Under the pieces are notes generated by a model. That model ran no database searches, was not told the DNA's origin, and saw nothing but the letters and a program-made list of their open reading frames with translations. A stretch of 18,152 nucleotides of DNA from CAYQNU01 sp964419055 (GTDB taxonomy: Bacteria; Bacteroidota; Bacteroidia; Flavobacteriales_D; Parvicellaceae). Numbering within the stretch: position 1 is the stretch's first letter; every line of letters starts with the position of its first letter. A program made the position numbers and the translations under genes. Positions 1 to 7,655 of the stretch are shown here, in pieces. The DNA lies in the NCBI GenBank assembly GCA_964419055.1, contig CAYQNU010000039.1, positions 1-18,152 of the forward strand. Direction: 5' to 3'.

Positions 1-293
1 ATACGCTTTTTATTTACCCTCCAAACTTTTTTACACCTTTTTTGAAAGTATTTTTGTGAAATATCATAATACATTACAAATGAATATTTTGCACGAATCG
101 TTCTTGTTGTAATTTGACTAGTAAAAAACAAAATAAACTTATTATAACACATCACTTACTATAACTATCAATAAATTCCACCTCCCTCAATACTCAATGT
201 TAATGACTTTTAAATACTTTTTAAATACTAAATTCACTTAAATGATGGGAGATTATTTTTATTTCTAGATAAAGAACTGCTTATTAAAAACAA
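1..293. other. AT-rich gene-free stretch
   Basis: I see no convincing coding region, RNA gene or Bacteroidota-type promoter on either strand here. The only structure I can point to is an 11-base perfect tandem duplication at 208-229. This stretch lies downstream of secA and before whatever gene lies to the left of the window. Confidence 0.6.
208..229. repeat. Perfect tandem duplication of 11 bases
   Basis: The unit TTTTAAATACT occurs at 208-218 and again at 219-229 without a mismatch. It lies in non-coding AT-rich DNA and is most simply a slippage duplication. No function is evident. Confidence 0.7.
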
Positions 294-320
294 AAAAAGC
301 AAGAATAAATCCTGCTTTTT
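294..320 (-). terminator. Rho-independent terminator of secA
   Basis: On the minus strand, arms AAAAAGCA (301-294 region) and TGCTTTTT (320-313 region) form an 8-bp stem around an 11-base loop. The secA-proximal side is A-rich and the distal side runs into T residues, the usual A/T-flanked terminator form. It lies 25 bases past the secA stop codon. Confidence 0.75.
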
Positions 321-344
321 AAGTTTCTTAATTTATATATAAGA

Positions 345-3300
345 CTACTCCTCATCAATAATTTGATATGCTCCAGATAAAATAAGTGCTTCAGCTGCTT
401 TGTATTTCATCTCTTGTGTTTCGCCATTTCTAATGTTTAGTACCTTTACCTTATCGTTTCTGCCAATCTTTTTTGCAACTGTGACTGGCTTTTGTTTTAT
501 TTGTTCTGAACCAGAGTTTTGAGCAGCTTCTTCATTTGATCTGGTTGCATCTGCAATATCTGTTCGACCTGCACTTAGGTTTTGTGTTTCTTGTTGTGCT
601 AAGTCTCTCACTCTTCTTGATTGGTTTGGATTGGTATCTTGGGGAATTTGAACTCGAGTTAAAAAAGATAAAATTTCTTTATTCATCTCAATCAATAACG
701 ACTTAAACAATTTATATCCCTCCAATTTATATATCAATAAAGGATCCTTTTGTTCATATTGGGCATGGTATGCTGATTGTTTTAGATCATCCATTTCTCT
801 CAAATGCTCTTTCCATTCGTCATCAATAAAATTAAGTACAATACCTTTCTCCAATTCTTTAACTACTTTAGCTCCTTTAGATTCTGAAGCTTCTTGAAGA
901 TTAATACGAATTTGAACACCCCTTTTGCCATCGGTAAATGGAATAGAAATTTCACCGGCTGCGTTCGGATTTGAGTTGTAAATATTTTGAACGACATTAA
1001 AGACTAAATCTTTAATCATTTGTTTTTTTAGTTGATAATGAGAGGATGCTGATTTGTATACTTTATCAACTAAATCATTTGAATTGATTTCACCAAACTC
1101 GTGATCTGAAACGGGTGCTTCAATACCAAAATTCATAATTAATTCAAGTTCAAAATTTTCATAGTCTCCATTAACCAAGGCTTCTTCGACAATATGTTGA
1201 GCCAATTCATAGAACATATTATCCAAATCCAAATCTAATTTATCTCCAAATAAGGCATTACGTCTACGAGCATAAATTGCAGAACGTTGTGCATTCATTA
1301 CATCATCAAATTCAAGTAATCTTTTACGAACACCAAAGTTATTTTCCTCAACTTTTTTCTGAGCTCTTTCTATAGATTTAGTAATCATACCGTGTTGAAT
1401 CACTTCACCTTCTTTGTGGCCCATTCGATCCATCATACGAGCAATACGGTCCGAACCGAACATTCTCATAAGATTATCTTCTAATGAAACAAAGAATTGA
1501 GAAGATCCAGGATCACCTTGACGACCAGATCGACCTCTTAACTGCCTATCTACCCTTCTTGAATCGTGTCTTTCTGTACCAACAATTGCCAACCCACCTG
1601 CTTCTTTAACTCCCTCACCTAACTTAATATCTGTTCCTCGACCAGCCATATTCGTGGCTATTGTTACTGTACCCGCTTGACCAGCCAAAGTAACTACTTC
1701 AGCTTCTTTTTGATGTAGTTTGGCATTTAGCACCTGATGAGGAATTTTCTTCATTTTAAGCATTCGGCTCAACAATTCGGAAATTTCAACATTTGTTGTT
1801 CCTACTAATACTGGTCTTCCTGCATTTCTCAACTTCTCAATTTCATCAATAATTGCGTTATACTTTTCTCTAGCGGTTTTATATACCAGATCATTTTGAT
1901 CTTTACGTTGCATAGGTTTATTTGTAGGCACCACCACAACATTGAGATTATAAATATCCAAAAACTCTTTTGCTTCTGTTTCAGCCGTACCTGTCATACC
2001 AGCCAACTTGTGGTACATTCTAAAAAAGTTTTGTAAAGTAATTGTTGCATATGTTTGAGTAGCCGCTTCGATACGAACATTTTCTTTGGCCTCAATTGCT
2101 TGGTGCAAACCATCAGAATATCTTCGTCCATCCATTATACGACCTGTTTGTTCATCAACAATTTTCACTTTATTATCCATCAGGACATATTCAACATCTT
2201 TCTCAAACAGAGTGTATGCTTTTAATAGTTGGTTCATAGAGTGAATTCGGTCTGCTTTAACTCCATAGTCCGTAATTAATGCTTCTTTTAATTGAAGTTT
2301 CTCTTCTTTAGATTTACCAGAATTATCAATATCGGCTAAAACAGTTCCTATATCGGGCAAAATATAGAAAGTAGGATCCTCTGAACCTGAAATTAAATCT
2401 ATTCCCCTTTCGGTTAAATCGATTGAATTATTTTTCTCATCAATAGTAAAAAACAATGGATCATCCGCTTTAGACATTTCTTTACTATTATCCTGCATGT
2501 AGAAACTTTCTACTTTTTGCATTTGCACCTTAATTCCAGGTTCGCTTAAAAACTTTATTAAGGCTTTATTTTTGGGTAATCCTCGGTATGCTCTAAAAAG
2601 AGCAAGGCTGCCTTCATCATTTAATTTTTTTGCTTCTTTTTTATCTAACCCTTCTTGTTCAGATTGTGCAATTTTGGTTTTAGCTTCAGCTATTAATGCA
2701 TTAACTAATTTACGTTGGGCTTCAACTAACTTTTCAATTTTTGGTTTTAACCCTTCATATTCTTGTTCATCACCTTTTGGTGTTGGTCCTGAAATAATCA
2801 ATGGGGTACGTGCGTCATCCACTAAAACTGAATCTACCTCATCAATAATAGCGAAATGATGTTTAGTTTGGACAATCCCTTCTGGATTACCCACCATATT
2901 ATCTCTTAAATAATCAAATCCAAATTCGTTATTAGTTCCAAATGTAATATCTGCTTGATATGCTAATTTTCGTTGTGGAGAATTTGATTGGTATTTGTCA
3001 ATACAATCTACAATCATCCCATGAAATTCGTAAAGTGGGCCCATCCATTCGGAATCTCGTTTGGCAAGATAATCATTCACTGTAACAACGTGAACCCCTC
3101 TACCTGCTAAAGCATTTAAATAAACTGGTAAAGTTGCCACTAAGGTTTTACCCTCACCTGTTTGCATTTCGGCTATGTTTCCTTTATGTAATGCTGCTCC
3201 ACCAATTAATTGTGTGTCATAGTGCACCATGTTCCAATTTACAAAAGTACCTGAGGCATCCCAGGAAGTATTCCAGATTGCTTTTTCGCCAACAATATTT

Positions 3301-3737
3301 ACATAGTCTTTACTTTCAGCAAATTTTCTATCATCATTATTAGCTTGAACTTCTAAGGTCTCATTCTCAGTGAATCTTCTCGCAGTTTCTTTAATTACAG
3401 CAAAAGCTTGTGGCAATAATTCTAGCAAAATTTCTTCAACTTTTGCATCACTTTCTTTCTTTTTAAGCTCTATATCTTGAAAAATGGACTCTTTTTGATC
3501 AACTAGGACTGAGTCATCCTCTGCTTTTTTGTACAGATTAATAATTTGGTCATCAATAGATTTGGTATATTCTTTAATAATTGACTTGAAATGGATGGTT
3601 TTACCTCTTAATTCTTCATTTGAAATATTTTTTAATTTTTCAAATTCAATATTTGTTTTTTCTACAAAAGGTTTTAATAATTCAATATCTTTCTGACGTT
3701 TGTCCCCGAATAGCTTTTTTAATAATCCTTGTAACAT
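345..3737 (-). CDS. secA: Protein translocase subunit SecA
   Basis: SecA is the ATPase that drives unfolded preproteins through the SecYEG channel at the inner membrane. From ATG at 3737 the product has 1130 residues, against about 900 in E. coli. Visible are Walker A GEGKT (194-198), the DEVDS Walker B box (from 299), the MTGTAETE stretch, and the helicase motifs TNMAGRGTDI and QLRGRSGRQGDPG. A charged, helical-looking insertion of roughly 100 residues or more follows the ARTPLIISGPTPKG stretch, as is usual in Bacteroidota. The C-terminus has IGRNDKVKVLNIR where many SecA proteins carry the zinc-binding VGRNDPCPCGSG, so it has no zinc-ligand cysteines. An upstream in-frame ATG at 3785 is rejected: the added 16 residues are not SecA-like and this ATG overlaps the predicted -7 box. 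Identification is certain; the start is likely. Confidence 0.98.
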   Translation of the reverse strand: MLQGLLKKLFGDKRQKDIELLKPFVEKTNIEFEKLKNISNEELRGKTIHFKSIIKEYTKSIDDQIINLYKKAEDDSVLVDQKESIFQDIELKKKESDAKVEEILLELLPQAFAVIKETARRFTENETLEVQANNDDRKFAESKDYVNIVGEKAIWNTSWDASGTFVNWNMVHYDTQLIGGAALHKGNIAEMQTGEGKTLVATLPVYLNALAGRGVHVVTVNDYLAKRDSEWMGPLYEFHGMIVDCIDKYQSNSPQRKLAYQADITFGTNNEFGFDYLRDNMVGNPEGIVQTKHHFAIIDEVDSVLVDDARTPLIISGPTPKGDEQEYEGLKPKIEKLVEAQRKLVNALIAEAKTKIAQSEQEGLDKKEAKKLNDEGSLALFRAYRGLPKNKALIKFLSEPGIKVQMQKVESFYMQDNSKEMSKADDPLFFTIDEKNNSIDLTERGIDLISGSEDPTFYILPDIGTVLADIDNSGKSKEEKLQLKEALITDYGVKADRIHSMNQLLKAYTLFEKDVEYVLMDNKVKIVDEQTGRIMDGRRYSDGLHQAIEAKENVRIEAATQTYATITLQNFFRMYHKLAGMTGTAETEAKEFLDIYNLNVVVVPTNKPMQRKDQNDLVYKTAREKYNAIIDEIEKLRNAGRPVLVGTTNVEISELLSRMLKMKKIPHQVLNAKLHQKEAEVVTLAGQAGTVTIATNMAGRGTDIKLGEGVKEAGGLAIVGTERHDSRRVDRQLRGRSGRQGDPGSSQFFVSLEDNLMRMFGSDRIARMMDRMGHKEGEVIQHGMITKSIERAQKKVEENNFGVRKRLLEFDDVMNAQRSAIYARRRNALFGDKLDLDLDNMFYELAQHIVEEALVNGDYENFELELIMNFGIEAPVSDHEFGEINSNDLVDKVYKSASSHYQLKKQMIKDLVFNVVQNIYNSNPNAAGEISIPFTDGKRGVQIRINLQEASESKGAKVVKELEKGIVLNFIDDEWKEHLREMDDLKQSAYHAQYEQKDPLLIYKLEGYKLFKSLLIEMNKEILSFLTRVQIPQDTNPNQSRRVRDLAQQETQNLSAGRTDIADATRSNEEAAQNSGSEQIKQKPVTVAKKIGRNDKVKVLNIRNGETQEMKYKAAEALILSGAYQIIDEE

Positions 3738-3782
3738 TATGGTATAGTATAAATTTTTACTTTGTAAATTGACTTTAACTTG

Positions 3783-3790
3783 CAAAAGTA
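3783..3790 (-). promoter_or_regulatory. Likely -7 box of secA promoter
   Basis: The minus strand reads TACTTTTG, an exact match to the Bacteroidota -7 consensus TAnnTTTG. It predicts a transcript start near 3776, about 39 bases before the secA ATG at 3737. I find no TTG -33 element at the expected distance, so the promoter is only partly supported. Confidence 0.5.
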
Positions 3791-3878
3791 ATTCTTTTTA
3801 TGTAGTATCTATTGAATATTTTTGCTAAAATCTTCACATTCTTGTCAGAAATTATTCCGATATTTATAATATGTCAGA

Positions 3879-3909
3879 TTGACACTTTATTTTTAACGAA
3901 ATAATTCTG
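3879..3909 (+). promoter_or_regulatory. Possible promoter of the NGSFE-VWA gene
   Basis: TTG at 3879-3881 is followed after 20 bases by TAATTCTG at 3902-3909, one mismatch from TAnnTTTG. The gene begins 28 bases after the box. A 9-base inverted repeat (AATTATTCC at 3850-3858, GGAATAATT at 3910-3918) brackets the element. Confidence 0.4.
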
Positions 3910-3936
3910 GGAATAATTGTTGTAGTAATATTTTAT

Positions 3937-6063
3937 ATGATTTTTAGTAAGAAATTCATGTCTTTCTATTTGATTAATTTATTAATCCTTATCAAAGGAT
4001 TTTCTCAAAATATTGTCAAAAATGGCAGTTTTGAATTCGTTGATAGTTGTGGCATTAATGAAAATGGAGGCATTTACAATAGACCAAAGGATTGGTTTAG
4101 CAGTTTGCAAAATAGCAATGAAATTGTTGTTCATTCTTCATCTCTAAATGAAATATGTGCACCTCACACAATGATAAAAGCTTCGGATGGAGCTTTTTGT
4201 TTACAATTAGGATTTAAAGTTAATACTTCAAAAGTAACTACCAATTTCATTCAAACTGAATTAGTAAGACCATTAGTAAAGGATAGTGTCTATCAAATTT
4301 CAATGAAAATTCGTAAAAATCAATTTAGTATAGGTTTTATTCAAGAGTTGCAATTACTTTTTAGTGCTCGAAAGTTAGCTTCTACTATACAATTTGCCTC
4401 TCGAAATTTAGAATCAAATATCCTCAAAATCAATGTAGATAGTGTAAGCAATAGAGAATGGAATGAGGCAACATTTGAATATATAGCTAAGGGATTTGAA
4501 TATTATTTATCTATCGGTAGTTTTTATCAGCAATTCAATTTAAAAAATGGTATGCGAAATTATCAAGCAGAACGAATATTATATGGCAGTAACACACCTA
4601 ATGCCATCTATTTTATTGATGCAATTGAAATTGTCTCAAAATCAAAATCTACAGAGAACAATAAAAAAAATGTTGTTGAAAGAGCTAATCTTCAAAATCA
4701 ATTATATCAGAATACTAACTTAATTATCAATGCTGGATTTGAATACAGTCCTATTGAAATGGATAGATCGACTAGTTATTATCCTCAAGGAATTGAAATT
4801 ATTCCTGGATGGATGAGTTTTGGAATTGAATCTCCTTCAATTTATGTTGTAGATAGTAATTCAAACTTTTATAGATACAATAAACTCAATGGTAACTATC
4901 CCTATATGGGAAAAGGAATAGCAGAAGTTAGTATATTAAAGACTAATAAGCATCATCATTATCAGCAAGTTTGGAGCAAATATGAAGGTACGGATTACAA
5001 TAGTATTTATAAATATGAAAATGAACCGCAAAATAAAAACATAAAGAAGTTTGAATTTGGAACCTATTTTACAGGAATTTTGAAAGAGCCTTTGGTGCAT
5101 GATTCCAATTATTTGTTTTCGATGATGACCAAATTAAGCTCTGAATCGAGTTATGGAGTGAAATATATTGGTGTTTTTTTTAATAGAGATATAGCTCGAA
5201 ACGTTGAAGATAGTCTGTTAAAAACCAAACCTGATTTATTATTTGATGTAAGCGCATTGACAAAAGCTTCTAATTGGGAAGAATTTTCAGCATTTTATAA
5301 AGCTTCAGGAAATGAACAACATTTTACAATTGGTTATTATTATTCGGTAGACAATACAATAATTAAAAACTTTGGATTTGAAAGAGTTGTGAGTTCATCT
5401 TGTGGTCCAAATTATACTAATGGCACGTATTGTTTGCATTATGAAGCCACCTATAGAGACTCATTATTTGCTAATTATTATTTTGATAATTTTTTATTGA
5501 GAAAAGTAGATGGAAAGGAAGTGTTAGGAGCTTCTATTTTTGATAAATCAATTGTAAATCAAACTCAATGGATATTTGATTTTGGAGGTTCAAAATCGAG
5601 CAATGAAAACATTGATAAGGTAAAAAGTGCGCTTATTGAAACATTGAGCATTATGCGCATTGATGATGGGATAGCAATAACTTATATCAACAAGTCAAAT
5701 GAATTAAAATTATCACCGACAAACTATGAAAATAAACGGAAAATTATTCGTTTGGTGGATCAGTATAAGATTAATATTAAATCTGGATATACTTATTTTC
5801 AAGACTACACCTTGCTATTTGACAGTAAAAATTCAAAAGGGTACACTAATCAAGTGATTTTAATAACTGATGGTAATTTAAACTTTGAAAAAGGGATATC
5901 CTCCATTAACAACTACTGCAAAGGAGGTGGTAAATTTACAATACTACATATAGGTAATGATGAAACCCTTTCTCGACTTAAAGAAACCTTTTCTTTTATT
6001 GGTCAAGTTAAAATATTATCCGTTAACGATGAAAATCTATTAAAGGCGATTTTAACAAACTAA
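3937..6063 (+). CDS. Secreted NGSFE-type beta-sandwich protein with degenerate VWA domain
   Basis: The 708-residue product starts with a signal peptide (about 1-24, ending GFSQ). A first module opens with NIVKNGSFE (25-33) and a second with NLIINAGFE (261-269). Both resemble the NLVPNPSFE galactose-binding-like modules of secreted Bacteroidota proteins, with PxxW (50-53, 290-292 region), a 'PLVKDSVYQ'/'PLVHDSNYL' strand and a closing 'YFDNFLLRK' (514-522). Residues about 544-708 look like a von Willebrand A fold: WIFDFGGS (545-552), a Thr in SGYTYF (619), ILITDG (641-646) and a final 'FTILHIG' strand. The metal site is altered: DxSxS is DFGGS (548-552), while Asp645 and a candidate Thr619 remain. 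In related proteins this module is often joined to an OmpA peptidoglycan-binding domain, which is absent here. I see no obvious type IX sorting tail. It probably acts in the periplasm or at the surface, binding ligand or partner proteins; its exact role is unknown. Confidence 0.75.
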   Translation: MIFSKKFMSFYLINLLILIKGFSQNIVKNGSFEFVDSCGINENGGIYNRPKDWFSSLQNSNEIVVHSSSLNEICAPHTMIKASDGAFCLQLGFKVNTSKVTTNFIQTELVRPLVKDSVYQISMKIRKNQFSIGFIQELQLLFSARKLASTIQFASRNLESNILKINVDSVSNREWNEATFEYIAKGFEYYLSIGSFYQQFNLKNGMRNYQAERILYGSNTPNAIYFIDAIEIVSKSKSTENNKKNVVERANLQNQLYQNTNLIINAGFEYSPIEMDRSTSYYPQGIEIIPGWMSFGIESPSIYVVDSNSNFYRYNKLNGNYPYMGKGIAEVSILKTNKHHHYQQVWSKYEGTDYNSIYKYENEPQNKNIKKFEFGTYFTGILKEPLVHDSNYLFSMMTKLSSESSYGVKYIGVFFNRDIARNVEDSLLKTKPDLLFDVSALTKASNWEEFSAFYKASGNEQHFTIGYYYSVDNTIIKNFGFERVVSSSCGPNYTNGTYCLHYEATYRDSLFANYYFDNFLLRKVDGKEVLGASIFDKSIVNQTQWIFDFGGSKSSNENIDKVKSALIETLSIMRIDDGIAITYINKSNELKLSPTNYENKRKIIRLVDQYKINIKSGYTYFQDYTLLFDSKNSKGYTNQVILITDGNLNFEKGISSINNYCKGGGKFTILHIGNDETLSRLKETFSFIGQVKILSVNDENLLKAILTN

Positions 6064-6231
6064 ATTAAAATGGAAAAGAGCTATTTACAAATTATAAAAT
6101 CTTGCTTCAATTCAATTTAATAACACTTAGGTATTATATATGATGCGTGCATAGTACAAAATACTAAAATTAAAGAGAGAATAGAATTTATAAAATTTTC
6201 AATTGCGATTAATGTAATCTTTTGAAAATAA

Positions 6232-7536
6232 TTATTGGACCCAACTTTGTTTTGAAATAGCCAGAGCTTCTTGTACAGATATTCTTGAACCGTTGTTATA
6301 AGCTACTACAAATGGTCCTGGGAAATTAAATGATCCTAAATCATTTCTTTTTGTTTTAGCATCCTTATATGTTTCGTAGTTCCCTGTACAATATTTCACC
6401 CATCCATCGTGATTTTCAATGGTGATTTTACCATCAAAACTGTATTGTTTTTTGATGGATGAAGTACTAATATTTGAATGTCCCGCTAATACTTGCACTT
6501 TGTATTTCACTCCATTAGAACTTCCTGATTCATTATTATCTGATGAAGAAGAATTATTTGAAGTGCGATTACTATTCTTGTTTCCGCTATTCGTATTTGT
6601 TGATGACGAATTGCTTGAATTGCTTGAATTATTGGTATTGTTGGTATTATTATTTGGTTCATTTGCTAGAGTTCCTTCTGGTAAACTAGATAAATTAAAA
6701 GAAGTGGATTTTATCATAATTGAGGTCGGAACTTCATCAATGATTAAAAATGCCCCTGAAAATTCGCCATCAATTGAAAAATCACCTGAAGCATCTGACG
6801 GAGGCGTTAACTTATATTTCAGAATCAATTCTGATTTTTCACCAGGAATATTCGTCCATAAAAATTTTGCTGCATTATCCGAAAATTTAAATACAGAACC
6901 TGCATTTTGTACCTCGCTTGCTGTAAAACCAGCTGGTATATTTTCAACTAATCTTGCAAACCCACTATTGTTTCCTTTAGAAAGGTTTAATGTTACTAAA
7001 ACATCATTCCCTAATTTCTCAATAGTTCGATAACAAGAAATATCCGTTACAGAGGTTGGACTGGAAGGATTTGTATTATTCGGATTTGAAACGACTGAAG
7101 TATTCGTGTTTTTTACTTCAATAATTATAGAAGGTATTACCATAGTTTTTCGCTCCTCTTCATCTAAGTAAGAAAATTTACCCGAAATTGTTTTAGTTCC
7201 AACAGCATTAATATCTGCTTTTAGTCTATATTTAATTTCTATAACTTCAGATGCATCAATTGCCAACCAATTAAAATTAGCGACTCCATCACCGAAACTG
7301 AATGCTGCCCCTGCAGAAGAAATTTCTTCAGCAGACAAGCCCATGGCATCTGAGAAATCAATCTTTAATTTAGCTGGACCTGTAATTGAACCCTTATTTA
7401 TAGTGACTTTTACCTCAACTGTATTTCCTGCATCAATAGTTTGAGGAGCATCATGATTTACATAAACAATACCTACTAAAATAAATGGGATAATTGAAAT
7501 AGCAAGAAGATTAATTGAAATTATAAGGGTTTTCAT
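6232..7536 (-). CDS. Envelope protein: two beta-sandwich repeats, Asn/Ser linker, SPOR-like tail
   Basis: The 434-residue product has a hydrophobic N-terminus (4-26) without a clear cleavage site, so it may stay anchored. Two repeats follow, about 38-142 and 168-276. Each begins with an alternating strand and '(I)NKGSITGPAKL' or 'LSKGNNSGFARL', and each later carries 'SAGAAFSFGDGVANFNWL' or 'NAGSVFKFSDNAAKFLW'. Residues about 292-342 are almost entirely Asn, Ser, Thr and Gly. The tail, about 343-434, has YKVQVLAG, GWVKYCTGNYETYKDAKTKRND, PFVVAYNNGSRISVQEAL and a final W, matching SPOR-like domains of Bacteroidota. Classical SPOR domains bind denuded peptidoglycan at division sites; I infer a similar wall contact here. 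It lies 119 bases downstream of the barrel/EF-hand gene on the same strand and may be co-transcribed. The biological role is not established. Confidence 0.7.
   Translation of the reverse strand: MKTLIISINLLAISIIPFILVGIVYVNHDAPQTIDAGNTVEVKVTINKGSITGPAKLKIDFSDAMGLSAEEISSAGAAFSFGDGVANFNWLAIDASEVIEIKYRLKADINAVGTKTISGKFSYLDEEERKTMVIPSIIIEVKNTNTSVVSNPNNTNPSSPTSVTDISCYRTIEKLGNDVLVTLNLSKGNNSGFARLVENIPAGFTASEVQNAGSVFKFSDNAAKFLWTNIPGEKSELILKYKLTPPSDASGDFSIDGEFSGAFLIIDEVPTSIMIKSTSFNLSSLPEGTLANEPNNNTNNTNNSSNSSNSSSTNTNSGNKNSNRTSNNSSSSDNNESGSSNGVKYKVQVLAGHSNISTSSIKKQYSFDGKITIENHDGWVKYCTGNYETYKDAKTKRNDLGSFNFPGPFVVAYNNGSRISVQEALAISKQSWVQ
6608..6652. repeat. Imperfect 9-base tandem repeat in linker codons
   Basis: Five consecutive 9-base units read on the plus strand: GAATTGCTT, GAATTGCTT, GAATTATTG, GTATTGTTG, GTATTATTA. 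They encode part of the Asn/Ser/Thr linker (about residues 295-310) on the minus strand. Gain or loss of a unit would keep the frame and change only linker length. Confidence 0.65.
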
Positions 7537-7557
7537 TGAGTTGATTACTTTTTTTAG

Positions 7558-7592
7558 TTAGCCAAGAATGCCTTTTAAAACCATTCTGCTAA
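7558..7592 (-). promoter_or_regulatory. Bulged 11-bp hairpin in leader of the SPOR-like gene
   Basis: Arms TTAGC (7558-7562) plus AGAATG (7565-7570) pair with CATTCT (7582-7587) plus GCTAA (7588-7592). This gives 11 base pairs with a 2-base bulge and an 11-base loop. It ends 22 bases before the ATG at 7536. On the coding (minus) strand it is followed by an A-run, not a T-run, so it does not look like a terminator in that direction. It could be a 5' leader structure, an RNA-processing or stability element, or an operator. Confidence 0.5.
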
Positions 7593-7655
7593 TTTGTTTC
7601 AAAATTGTGAACTTAGATTAAAACTATAAAGATTTTATTGACTTATGATTGTGAA

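Noticed and set aside
6207..6223. Small hairpin GATTA/TAATC followed by TTTT in the convergent spacer
   Set aside because: The stem has only five mostly A/T pairs, too weak to call a terminator; no better one is visible in 6064-6231.
6419..7033. Open frame of 204 codons on the plus strand
   Set aside because: It lies wholly opposite the SPOR-like gene. Its Leu/Glu/Val-rich stretch is the mirror of the Asn/Ser linker codons, and it has no recognisable domain.
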